Below are positions 52,300-60,204 of a stretch of 64,000 nt of DNA, piece by piece (within the stretch, counting starts at the first letter, position 1; every line of letters starts with the position of its first letter). The DNA is from DASVCS01 sp036381495 (GTDB lineage: Bacteria > Gemmatimonadota > Gemmatimonadetes > Longimicrobiales > RSA9). The notes under the pieces are model-generated. The model was not told the DNA's origin, made no database searches, and saw only the letters and a list, made by a program, of their open reading frames with translations. Location: assembly GCA_036381495.1 (NCBI GenBank), contig DASVCS010000057.1, forward strand, positions 1 to 64,000, written 5' to 3'. Position numbers and translations under genes: made by a program.

Positions 52300-53379
52300 A
52301 TGATCGCCGCGGTCGAAGCATTCTCGAATCCACTGCACTACTCGAAGCTCGGCGCGGATGAGCTGGCCGAGCGGATCCGTCGGCGGAAGGCGGAGCTGAA
52401 CGCCGTGATCCTCGGCCATTACTATCAACGAGGCGAGATCCAGGACGTCAGCGACTACGTGGGCGACTCGCTGGGTCTCTCGCAGGAGGCGGCGGGCACG
52501 GACGCGGAGGTCATCGTCTTCTGCGGCGTGCACTTCATGGCGGAGACGGCCAAGATCCTCTCGCCGGAGAAGCGGGTGCTGATGCCCGACCTGCGCGCGG
52601 GCTGCCCGATGGCGGACTTCGTGACGGCGCGGGCGCTGCGGCGGCTGAAGGCGCAACACCCGGATGCGGCGGTGGTCGCGTACGTCAACTCGACGGCCGA
52701 GGTGAAGGCCGAATCGGATCTGTGCTGCACGAGTTCGAATGCCGTGCGGGTGGTCGAATCGGTTCCGCGGGAGCGACCGATCATCTTCGTACCGGATCGG
52801 AACCTGGCGGCGTACGTGGCGGAGCGTACGGGCCGGCGGTTACGGGGTGCGGGGGATGAGGAGGCGGTATCCGGAGCGGAGGGCGAGATCATCGCGTGGG
52901 ATGGGTACTGCTACGTGCACGACGACCTGGTGCTCGACGAACTCGAAGAGGCGAAGCGGACGTATCCGGACGCGAAGGTCGTGATCCACCCGGAGGCGCG
53001 GCAGGACCTTCTCGCGCGCGCGGACTTCACGGCGTCGACGGCGGGGATGGCGCGGCTGGTCGAGGAATACGATACCTTGATCATCGGCACGGAGCGCGGC
53101 CTGGTGGACCGGCTCAAGGCGCGCTACCCGGAGAAGACGATCGTGCCGCTCTCTCGCGTGGCCATCTGCGGCAACATGAAGATGAACACGCTCGCAAAGC
53201 TGGCGTGGTGCCTGGACAACGGCGCATACGAGGTGACGCTGGACGAGGCCGTCCGTATGCGCGCGGAGCGCGCGTTGCGAAGGATGCTCGAGCTGTCCGG
53301 CGGCTGGCGTGCGCCGACGGATGAAGAGCGCCGGCTGGAAGAGGCGGGGCTGCGTCCGCAGGGGTGCGGCTGCGCGTGA
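52300..53379 (+). CDS. nadA: Quinolinate synthase
   Basis: A 359-aa [4Fe-4S] enzyme that condenses iminoaspartate with dihydroxyacetone phosphate in NAD synthesis. Cluster cysteines are in LRAGCPMADF, LCCTSSNAV and AICGNMKM. Other signatures are AVILGHYYQRGEIQDVSDYV, GDSLGLSQ, FCGVHFMAETAKIL and STAGM. A short charged insert near residue 185 (RLRGAGDEEAVSG) is not usual. The C-terminus ends in GCGCA. No nadB or nadC is adjacent. A TATAAC box at 52267 could give an additional start, but no matching -35 was found. The 170-base gap after it shows nothing clear. Confidence 0.94.
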   Translation: MIAAVEAFSNPLHYSKLGADELAERIRRRKAELNAVILGHYYQRGEIQDVSDYVGDSLGLSQEAAGTDAEVIVFCGVHFMAETAKILSPEKRVLMPDLRAGCPMADFVTARALRRLKAQHPDAAVVAYVNSTAEVKAESDLCCTSSNAVRVVESVPRERPIIFVPDRNLAAYVAERTGRRLRGAGDEEAVSGAEGEIIAWDGYCYVHDDLVLDELEEAKRTYPDAKVVIHPEARQDLLARADFTASTAGMARLVEEYDTLIIGTERGLVDRLKARYPEKTIVPLSRVAICGNMKMNTLAKLAWCLDNGAYEVTLDEAVRMRAERALRRMLELSGGWRAPTDEERRLEEAGLRPQGCGCA

Positions 53380-53549
53380 ATGGCGCGGCGGCGCCATCGC
53401 CGCGCCCGTCCGGCGACCGTGACCCGTCGGTTGACCCGAGTTCGATGTAACGAGTCGCGTGGGAGCGTCCGCGGCTCGCGCCCCGCACCACGGTTCAGGG
53501 CGCTGCGATCCCGGCACTCGTGACCTGACCGCGCGACGCGGGAGGAACT

Positions 53550-54038
53550 ATGGAAGTTCGCGAAGTGGACCTCCCCGGCGTGGGGAAGAAATTCGCGGTT
53601 CGCACGGCCGAGGGTGATCGGCTGACCATCATCATCCACAACACGGGGCACCGGGAGATCTACTCGTTCCGGGAAGGCGAGGATTTCCCGTTCCACGCGA
53701 TCCGCCTCGAGGACGAGGAAGCGCGCAAGCTTTCGGCCATCCTGGGGGGCGCGTATTTCCAGCCCGCGGTGGCGGGATCGGTCGAACTGCTGCTCGAGCA
53801 ACTCTCGATCGAGTGGCTGAGGGTCGCACCGGATTCGCGTCTGGCCGGCGCGACGATCGGCGCGCTCGAGATCCGGAAGCGCACGGGCGTGAGCGTGATC
53901 GCCGTACTGCGGGAGGGTCGCATGGTGCCGAGTCCGCAGCCGGATGAGGAGATCCGTGCGGGAGACACCCTGGTGGTCGCCGGATCGCGCGAGCAGGTGG
54001 ACCGCTTCCTGGCGTTCGCGAGGGGGGGGCAGCGCTGA
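53550..54038 (+). CDS. KhtT-like regulatory subunit (RCK-C domain) of a cation/proton antiporter
   Basis: A 162-aa cytoplasmic protein. The N-terminal half (1-70) resembles the KhtT regulatory fold, and a TrkA-C/RCK-C domain (about 75-160) carries LRVAPDSRLAGATIGALEIR, VIAVLREGRMVPSPQPDEE and AGDTLVVAGSREQVDRFL. Such domains bind nucleotides such as c-di-AMP or ATP to gate the antiporter. GGAGGA sits before the ATG at 53550. The stop is followed after one base by the antiporter gene. Confidence 0.85.
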   Translation: MEVREVDLPGVGKKFAVRTAEGDRLTIIIHNTGHREIYSFREGEDFPFHAIRLEDEEARKLSAILGGAYFQPAVAGSVELLLEQLSIEWLRVAPDSRLAGATIGALEIRKRTGVSVIAVLREGRMVPSPQPDEEIRAGDTLVVAGSREQVDRFLAFARGGQR

Positions 54039-54039
54039 C

Positions 54040-55254
54040 GTGGAGGAGTGGCGGTTACTCTTCAGCAGTGGACTCCTGCTCGGCGCGATCGCCCTCGGCG
54101 TGATCATCTTCCGGGGAGTGAAAGTCTCGTCGATCCCCGCTTTCATTCTACTGGGTCTCGCGCTCCACCCCGTGGCCGGCGAGTCCGAGCTGGTGGAAGT
54201 CTTCGCGGTGTTCGGCGTGGTCCTGCTCCTCTTCGCGATGGGACTCGAGTTCTCGCCGCGTGCGCTCGTGGCCGGTCGGGCGCGGATCACGGCGAACGGA
54301 CTGCGCGACCTGGTCATCTCGTTCCCTGTCGGCTTCGTTGCCGGCATGTTCCTGGGGTGGGGCGTGTTGGGCGCGCTGCTCCTGGCGGGCGCGTTCTACG
54401 TGACATCGAGCGCGATCGTCGCGAAGAGCGTGATCGAGATGCGGCGCACGGCCCACCCCGAAACGGAGGTGGCACTGGGCGTCCTCGTCTTCGAGGACCT
54501 CGCGATTGCGCTCCTGCTTGCGCTGCTCTCCGGGGTCGCGCTGGCCGGAGGCGGCGCGGTCGCGGCACTCGCCGGCGTGGGCCGCGCGCTCCTCTTCTTC
54601 GCGGTCGTTGCAGTCCTTGCGTGGGTGGTGCGGCGGCCATTGGAACGGCTGCTTTCCACGGACGACGACGACCTGTTCCTGCTGGCGGCGGGAGCGGTCG
54701 TGCTGCTGCTCTCGGGCGCCGCGGCGGCCAGCGGGTTGTCGGAGGCGATCGGAGCGTTCCTGGCCGGCACACTCCTTTCCGAAACGGGCCAGAAGGCGCG
54801 GATCGAGACGCTGTTCGCACCGTTCCAGGGGCTGTTCGCGGCGCTGTTCTTCGTATCGTTCGGCCTCTCGATCGACATCGGCGCGTTCGCGGACGTCTGG
54901 TTGCCCGCGGCCATCATCGCCGTGCTCGCCGTGGTGGCCAAGCTGGGATCCGGCTGGTGGATCGGCCGGGCCGACGGGTTGAGCCCGCGTGGCCGGCTTG
55001 CGCTCGGCATGATGCTGATCCCTCGGGGCGAGTTCAGCATCGTGTTGGCGGGGCTGGCCGCTGCCGCGGGCTTCACCGATGCGCCACCACTCATCGCGAT
55101 GCTCGTCCTGGTCCTCGCCGTTGCGGGCGTGGTCGGGATGCGTTACGCGCCCGAAATCTCGGAGCGCCTGTTCCCACGCGTGGAGACGAGCCTCAGCGCT
55201 CGCGGGTTCCGGCCGGAACTGGCCGCCGACAAGGGTATTGCGCAGCCACGATAG
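54040..55254 (+). CDS. KhtU-like K+/H+ antiporter (CPA2 family)
   Basis: A 404-aa polytopic protein with about twelve transmembrane segments. CPA2 signatures are LLLFAMGLEFSPRAL, TSSAIVAKSVIEM, GVLVFEDLAIALLLALL (the Asp of the ion site) and GAFLAGTLLSETGQKARIE, followed by FFVSFGLSIDIGAF. There is no attached RCK domain; that is supplied by the preceding gene, as in the KhtTU system. The GTG start at 54040 is one base after the KhtT stop, with AGGGGGGG about ten bases upstream. Likely role is potassium efflux for pH or osmotic control. Confidence 0.88.
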   Translation: MEEWRLLFSSGLLLGAIALGVIIFRGVKVSSIPAFILLGLALHPVAGESELVEVFAVFGVVLLLFAMGLEFSPRALVAGRARITANGLRDLVISFPVGFVAGMFLGWGVLGALLLAGAFYVTSSAIVAKSVIEMRRTAHPETEVALGVLVFEDLAIALLLALLSGVALAGGGAVAALAGVGRALLFFAVVAVLAWVVRRPLERLLSTDDDDLFLLAAGAVVLLLSGAAAASGLSEAIGAFLAGTLLSETGQKARIETLFAPFQGLFAALFFVSFGLSIDIGAFADVWLPAAIIAVLAVVAKLGSGWWIGRADGLSPRGRLALGMMLIPRGEFSIVLAGLAAAAGFTDAPPLIAMLVLVLAVAGVVGMRYAPEISERLFPRVETSLSARGFRPELAADKGIAQPR

Positions 55255-55407
55255 GCGCGTTAACCATTGCGGCATCGCTCTGGGCGATGTCGAGGGTGGG
55301 CCCCGGCGATCCATCGGATTTGCCGGGGCTCTCCGCATCCGCCCGGCGCGGTCGATCACCCACCACCGGCGGGGCGGCGTACGCCCCGCACCACCAAGGA
55401 GGCGCGC

Positions 55408-56409
55408 ATGCCTGGCCGAACGAGAATCCGAGTGCTGTCGATCGATGGTGGCGGGATTCGCGGGATCATCCCCGCGATGGTGCTGGCCGAGATCGAGCGG
55501 AGGCTCGATCGGCCGATCTCGGAGATTTTCCACCTGATCGCCGGGACATCGACGGGTGGGATCCTGGCGCTGGGGCTGACGGTGCCCGGCCCGGATGGCA
55601 AGCCGCGGTACTCCGCGCAGGACCTTGTCGAGCTCTACGAGCGCGAGGGCGGGCAGATCTTCAGTCGTTCGACCTGGCACCGGATTCGGGCGTTCGGCAA
55701 CGCGGCGGATGAGAAGTACTCGGCAGACGGGATCGAGGGCGTGCTCAAGCGGAAGTTCGGGGATGCTCGGCTCAAGGACGCGCTGACGGAGGTGCTGGTG
55801 ACGAGCTACGAGATCGAGCGCCGCACGCCGTTCTTCTTCCGCAGCCGGCGGGCGCGCGAACAGGCGGAGTACGATTACCTGATGCGGGATGTGGCCCGCG
55901 CGACCTCCGCCGCGCCCACGTATTTCGAGCCGCACCGGATCGTGATCAACAACGACCCGCTCGATTACTTCGCGCTCATCGATGGCGGTGTCTTCGCGAA
56001 CAACCCTGCGATGTGCGCGTACGCCGAGGCGAAGGCGGACGACCCGCGCGCCGATGTGATGCTGGTCTCGCTCGGCACGGGTGAGCTGGTCCGGCCGATC
56101 GCCTACGACGACGCCAAGGGCTGGGGCCTCCTCCAGTGGGCGCAGCCGATCCTCGGCACCGTCTTCGACGGCGTGAGCGACACCGTGGACTACCAGCTCG
56201 CGCGCTTGCTGACCGACGGCGGCCGCCGCGGACAGCGGTACTTCCGCTTCCAGACGCGGCTCGATGATGGCAACGACGACATGGACGACGCGAGCCGTAC
56301 CAACATCCGCGTGCTCAAGCTGGTCGCCGAGGAAATGATGCACCGGCAGCGGCAGCAGTTGAACACGCTCTGCCGGCAGTTGCGTCGCGAGCTCCAGCCG
56401 GCCGGTTGA
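55408..56409 (+). CDS. Patatin-like phospholipase
   Basis: A 333-aa cytoplasmic lipid acyl hydrolase. The catalytic dyad is complete: oxyanion loop GGGIRG (14-19), nucleophile Ser48 in AGTSTGG, and Asp192 in LIDGGVFANNPA. The plant-patatin-like VLSIDGGGIRGIIPAMVLAEIE opening is shared by many bacterial patatins, including CBASS effectors. The C-terminal part (about 235-333) is helical and charged. AAGGAGG lies before ATG 55408. There is no signal peptide. The upstream antiporter is 153 bases away and no nucleotidyltransferase is near, so a defence role is not supported. Confidence 0.88.
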   Translation: MPGRTRIRVLSIDGGGIRGIIPAMVLAEIERRLDRPISEIFHLIAGTSTGGILALGLTVPGPDGKPRYSAQDLVELYEREGGQIFSRSTWHRIRAFGNAADEKYSADGIEGVLKRKFGDARLKDALTEVLVTSYEIERRTPFFFRSRRAREQAEYDYLMRDVARATSAAPTYFEPHRIVINNDPLDYFALIDGGVFANNPAMCAYAEAKADDPRADVMLVSLGTGELVRPIAYDDAKGWGLLQWAQPILGTVFDGVSDTVDYQLARLLTDGGRRGQRYFRFQTRLDDGNDDMDDASRTNIRVLKLVAEEMMHRQRQQLNTLCRQLRRELQPAG

Positions 56410-56483
56410 GGGCTAGGGCTGGGGCTGGGTGCGCCGGGATCGGGCGTGCGAAGGACGCGGCGCGCGCCCACGCCCATCGCGCC

Positions 56484-56534
56484 CAGCTTGTCCGATCCCC
56501 AGCACCACCGCTCTCAGCCTGTCCGGTCCCCAGC
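56484..56534. repeat. Direct repeat in the gap before the peroxiredoxin gene
   Basis: CAGCTTGTCCGATCCCCAGC at 56484-56503 and CAGCCTGTCCGGTCCCCAGC at 56515-56534 differ at two positions. They sit in a 250-base gap (56410-56659) that is rich in CAGC and GGGC words and has no clear promoter or gene. Confidence 0.55.
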
Positions 56535-56659
56535 CCGGGCGGTCGCGCTGCACTGGGCGCCTCCGGCGCTCGCCCAGGGTGGCCCCGGTGGCCGGGTGGT
56601 GATATCTTCGCCGCGGTGTCGGTGCGCGCGGTGCGCAGACCCTCGAACGGGAGGCACGC

Positions 56660-57118
56660 ATGCCGGAGAACGTCGAGCCGCGGCTGCTCGGGATCGGTGC
56701 CGAGGCGCCGGACTTCACGCTGGTCGCATCGGACGGCACGCCGGTGACGTTGTCGGAGTTCCGCGGCCGCTCGAACGTGTGTCTGTTCTTCTATCCGCAA
56801 GATGAGACGGCGGGGTGCACGCGGCAGCTCGGTGCGGCGCGGGACGACCGCGAGCGGTTCATCGCGAAGGATGTCGAGCGGTTCGGCGTCAACCCGGGGT
56901 CACTCGAGAGCCATCGACGCTTCGTGGAGAAGGCCGGGTTGGACTTCCCGCTCCTGGTGGACGCGGATCTGGAAGTGGCGCGCAGCTATGGCGCGGCGCG
57001 CCCGGGGGACCGGCGGGTGTGGCGGACGGTGTACCTGATCGACAAGGCGGGCGAGGTCGCGTTCGCGGCGCGCGGGTGTCCGACGACGGATGAGATCCTG
57101 GGGGCGCTCGATCGATGA
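56660..57118 (+). CDS. bcp: Peroxiredoxin, BCP/PrxQ type
   Basis: A 152-aa thiol peroxidase that reduces peroxides. The peroxidatic Cys lies in FFYPQDETAGCTRQ (P-x3-T-x2-C motif). The second Cys that PrxQ often has five residues later is absent (Q-L-G-A-A), so it would act as a 1-Cys or atypical enzyme. The remainder (APDFTLVASDGTPVTLSEF, YLIDKAGEVAFAARG) is ordinary. GGGAGG precedes the ATG. The stop overlaps the MBL-fold gene start (ATGA), linking the two, and purN follows that. Confidence 0.9.
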   Translation: MPENVEPRLLGIGAEAPDFTLVASDGTPVTLSEFRGRSNVCLFFYPQDETAGCTRQLGAARDDRERFIAKDVERFGVNPGSLESHRRFVEKAGLDFPLLVDADLEVARSYGAARPGDRRVWRTVYLIDKAGEVAFAARGCPTTDEILGALDR

Positions 57119-57771
57119 TGTCGTTGGATGTGCGTGCGTTCACGTCGCCCGAGATGGGCGAGAACGCGTATCTGGTGCGGGCGGAGGGGAGCGAGACGGC
57201 GGTGGTGATCGACCCGGGCGTGGCGGATCCGGTGATCGCGACGTTGCGGGCCGGCGGCCTCGAGCTCGAAGCCGTGCTGCTGACGCACGCGCACGTGGAC
57301 CACATCATGGGAGTGGCAGCGCTGGTGCGTGAGACCGGCGTGCCCGTATATCTGCATCCGGAGGGGCGCGCGCTGTACGACCGGGCGATCGACCAGGCGG
57401 CGATGTTCGGACTCGGCATCGAGCCGCCGCCGTCGCCGGACCGGGCGCTTGCGCACGGGGAGGCGCTCCGGCTCGCGGGGTGTGACTTCGAGGTCCGGCA
57501 CGCGCCCGGACATGCGCCGGGCCACGTGGTGTTGGCCGTCCGGGGTGCGGGCGTGGCGTTCGTGGGCGATGTGATCTTCCAGGGCTCGATCGGCCGGACG
57601 GACCTGCCGGGGGGCGATTTCCGGCGTCTCATGCGCTCGATCCGCGAGCAGGTGCTGACACTTCCGGACGAGACGATCCTCTACCCGGGCCACGGCCCCT
57701 CGACGACGGTGGGGCACGAGCGGGTGTCGAATCCCTTCCTGGTCCCGGACTACCCCGGCGGCTTTGCGTGA
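57115..57771 (+). CDS. MBL-fold metallohydrolase, glyoxalase-II-like
   Basis: A 218-aa metallo-beta-lactamase-fold hydrolase. Metal motif THAHVDHIMG, APGHAPGHV, GDVIFQGSIGRTDLPGG and YPGHGP give all the ligands of the glyoxalase-II/YcbL type, which hydrolyse glutathione or related thioesters. The substrate is unassigned. ATG 57115 overlaps the bcp stop and GTG of purN overlaps its end (GTGA), so the three genes form a coupled unit. ATG 57118 is equally plausible as a start. Confidence 0.9.
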   Translation: MMSLDVRAFTSPEMGENAYLVRAEGSETAVVIDPGVADPVIATLRAGGLELEAVLLTHAHVDHIMGVAALVRETGVPVYLHPEGRALYDRAIDQAAMFGLGIEPPPSPDRALAHGEALRLAGCDFEVRHAPGHAPGHVVLAVRGAGVAFVGDVIFQGSIGRTDLPGGDFRRLMRSIREQVLTLPDETILYPGHGPSTTVGHERVSNPFLVPDYPGGFA

Positions 57772-58466
57772 CGGCGAACATTGCAGTCTTCGCCTCGGGC
57801 GGGGGCACGAACTTCCAGGCGCTTCTCGATCACTTCAGCGGCGTCGCGGCCGGCGTCGCGCGTGTGGCACTGGTCGTGAGCGACCGTGCGGATGCGGGCG
57901 CGCTCGCGCGCGCGCGGGAGGCGGGGATCGAGACGCGGGTGGTCCCGGTGACGGCCCGTGAGGCGGGTGACGTCGCGCGGGAGATGCTGGCCGCGCTCGA
58001 GTCCGCCGCGATCGATCTCGTCGCCCTGGCGGGGTACACGCGGCTGGTGCCAGCCGCGGTCGTGCAAGCGTTCCGGGGGCGGATGGTCAACATCCATCCG
58101 TCCCTGCTGCCGGCGTTCGGCGGCCGCGGGATGTACGGCGCGCGGGTGCACCGTGCGGTGATCGAGGCGGGGTGCCGGGTGAGCGGTGCGACCGTGCACT
58201 TCGTCGATGAGCGGTACGACACGGGGCCGATCCTCTTCCAGTGGCCGGTCCCCGTGCGGCCGGAGGACACGCCCGAGGTGCTGGCGGCGCGGGTGCTGAG
58301 AGTCGAGCATCGGATCTACCCGGTCGCGGTCGAGGCGCTCGCGCGCGCGGTGATGGGGGGCACGGCGCTGCGGCCGTGGTCCGGCCTCGGCGAGGCCGCG
58401 GCCTTTTCGGTCATTGAGGCCGAGGCGCCCGCGCTCGAAGAGATCCGGCGGATCCTTGGCCTCTGA
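57768..58466 (+). CDS. purN: Phosphoribosylglycinamide formyltransferase
   Basis: A 232-aa enzyme that transfers a formyl group from 10-formyl-THF to GAR. The phosphate-binding loop is ASGGGTNFQALLDHF. Catalytic region ALAGYTRLVP, NIHPSLLPAFGGRGMYG (Asn, His) and the HFVDERYDTGPILFQ block with the catalytic Asp are intact. It is slightly longer than E. coli PurN at the C-terminus. It overlaps the MBL gene and precedes purH by 131 bases. Confidence 0.95.
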   Translation: MTANIAVFASGGGTNFQALLDHFSGVAAGVARVALVVSDRADAGALARAREAGIETRVVPVTAREAGDVAREMLAALESAAIDLVALAGYTRLVPAAVVQAFRGRMVNIHPSLLPAFGGRGMYGARVHRAVIEAGCRVSGATVHFVDERYDTGPILFQWPVPVRPEDTPEVLAARVLRVEHRIYPVAVEALARAVMGGTALRPWSGLGEAAAFSVIEAEAPALEEIRRILGL

Positions 58467-58532
58467 TGCCGGATTCGGCTGAGTCCGTTGCGTCTCGGGC
58501 CGTGCCGGGACCCCGATGAGGATCGGTAGGGA

Positions 58533-58563
58533 ACCGGCCGGCGTGCGGATCGCGCCGGCCGGT
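58533..58563. promoter_or_regulatory. Perfect 11-bp inverted repeat before purH
   Basis: ACCGGCCGGCG (58533-58543) and its complement (58553-58563) flank a nine-base loop, 34 bases before the purH start. No T-run follows. It may be a leader hairpin, a processing site or an operator; no known purine riboswitch core was recognised in the gap. Confidence 0.4.
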
Positions 58564-58597
58564 ACGAGCGGTTGCGGTCGAGTTCATGGAGCGAGGA

Positions 58598-60196
58598 ATG
58601 CCGAGGGCGATACTGAGTGTTTCGGACAAGCGCGGGTTGGTCGAGTTCGCGCGGGGGCTGCACGAGCTGGGCTGGGAGCTGGTCTCGACGGGCGGCACGG
58701 CGCGCGCGCTGCGCGAGGCGGGGATCCCGGTGCGGGGCGTGAGCGAGGTGACGGGGCATCCCGAGATCATGGATGGCCGGGTCAAGACGCTGCACCCGGC
58801 GATCCATGCGGGGATCCTGGCGCGCGCCGGGCACGGCGCGGATCAGGCGGCGCTCGAAGCGCAGGGTTACGAACGCGTGGATCTGGTCGCCGTCAACCTG
58901 TACCCGTTCCGCGAAGCCGTCGCGGCGGGTGCGACGGTGTCGGAGGCGATGGAGCAGGTCGACATCGGCGGACCGACGATGCTGCGGGCGGCGGCGAAGA
59001 ACCACGCGGCCGTGCTGGCCGTCGTGGACCCGGAGGACTATCCGCGCGTCCTCGATGCGCTGCGCGGGGGCGCGGTGACGATGGAGCTGCGCATCGCGCT
59101 CGCGCGCAAGGTCTTCGCGCACACCGCCGCGTACGATGCCGCGATCGCCGCGTATCTGGCGGAGCGGTCCGCGGCGGAACGGGCCGGGCCGCCCCGTCCG
59201 GAGGAGGCATTGCACGACGCGGCGGCTGCGGTGTTCCCGGACACCCGCACGCTGCGCCTCATGAAGGTGCAGGATCTGCGCTACGGCGAGAACCCGGATC
59301 AGCCGGCTGCGTTCTACGCGGAAGCCGACGCACCGGCGGGCTCGCTCCCCGCCCTCGAGCAGTTGCACGGCAAGGAGCTCTCGTTCAACAACCTGCTCGA
59401 CATCGACGCGGCGGTCATGGCCGTTTCGGCGTGGTCCGACGCGGAGCGCGCGGCGTGCGTCGTGATCAAGCACACCACGCCGTGCGGCGTGGCGCTGGGT
59501 GAAGACCCCGCGGATGCGTACGCCCGCGCGCTCGAGTGCGACCCCGTGTCCGCGTTCGGCGGCGTCGTCGCGTTCAACCGGCCGGTCGGCGCGGCGGCGG
59601 CGGAAGCCATGGCGAGCACCTTCCTCGAGGTGGTCATCGCGCCGGCGTTCGACCCGGAGGCGCTCGAGGTCTTGACCGCCCGGAAGAGCCTTCGGCTGAT
59701 CGTGCTCCCGGTCGAACCGGCCGGGGCCGATGAGCTGGACTACAAGCGCGTGCGCGGCGGACTGCTCGTGCAGCGGCGCATGACGATGTCGTTCCCGGAG
59801 GCGGACTGGCGCGTCGTCACCCGCCGCGAGCCGACCGCCGAGGAGTGGAACGACCTGCGCTTCGCCTGGCGGGTCGTGGCCGCCGTGAAATCCAACGCCA
59901 TCGTGCTGGCGCGCGGCGAGCAGACGCTCGGGATCGGGGCGGGACAGATGAGCCGCGTCGATTCGTCACGGATCGCGGTGATGAAGGCGAACGACCAGGG
60001 CCTCGACCTGGCCGGCGCCGTCGTCGCCTCCGACGCGTTCTTCCCCTTCCGTGACGGCGTGGATGCCGCGGCCGAGGCCGGCGCCCGCGCCGTGATTCAG
60101 CCCGGCGGCTCGATCCGCGATGCGGAGGTCATCGCCGCAGCCGATGAACACGGGATGGCGATGGTATTCACCGGGCGGCGGGTGTTCCGGCATTAG
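58598..60196 (+). CDS. purH: Bifunctional AICAR formyltransferase / IMP cyclohydrolase
   Basis: A 532-aa enzyme catalysing the last two steps to IMP. The IMP cyclohydrolase domain (1-195) has ILSVSDKRGLVEFARGL, STGGTAR, GRVKTLHPAIHAGILAR and VDIGGPTMLRAAAKNHAAV. The AICAR transformylase part has LRYGENPDQPAAFY, KELSFNNLLDIDAA, VIKHTTPCGVALG (catalytic Lys/His) and ending AVIQPGGSIRDAEVI. ATG 58598 is chosen because GGAGCGAGGA ends just before it and the family starts here; ATG 58586 is possible. The downstream propeller-like gene follows closely. Confidence 0.95.
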   Translation: MPRAILSVSDKRGLVEFARGLHELGWELVSTGGTARALREAGIPVRGVSEVTGHPEIMDGRVKTLHPAIHAGILARAGHGADQAALEAQGYERVDLVAVNLYPFREAVAAGATVSEAMEQVDIGGPTMLRAAAKNHAAVLAVVDPEDYPRVLDALRGGAVTMELRIALARKVFAHTAAYDAAIAAYLAERSAAERAGPPRPEEALHDAAAAVFPDTRTLRLMKVQDLRYGENPDQPAAFYAEADAPAGSLPALEQLHGKELSFNNLLDIDAAVMAVSAWSDAERAACVVIKHTTPCGVALGEDPADAYARALECDPVSAFGGVVAFNRPVGAAAAEAMASTFLEVVIAPAFDPEALEVLTARKSLRLIVLPVEPAGADELDYKRVRGGLLVQRRMTMSFPEADWRVVTRREPTAEEWNDLRFAWRVVAAVKSNAIVLARGEQTLGIGAGQMSRVDSSRIAVMKANDQGLDLAGAVVASDAFFPFRDGVDAAAEAGARAVIQPGGSIRDAEVIAAADEHGMAMVFTGRRVFRH

Positions 60197-60204
60197 GGCG
60201 GACA

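Noticed and set aside
55408..56409. Patatin as a CBASS (CapV-type) effector
   Set aside because: No CD-NTase, Cap2/Cap3 or other defence gene is nearby; neighbours are an antiporter and a peroxiredoxin.
58467..58597. Purine riboswitch before purH
   Set aside because: Only a simple GC inverted repeat is visible; no conserved junction sequence of known purine riboswitches was recognised.
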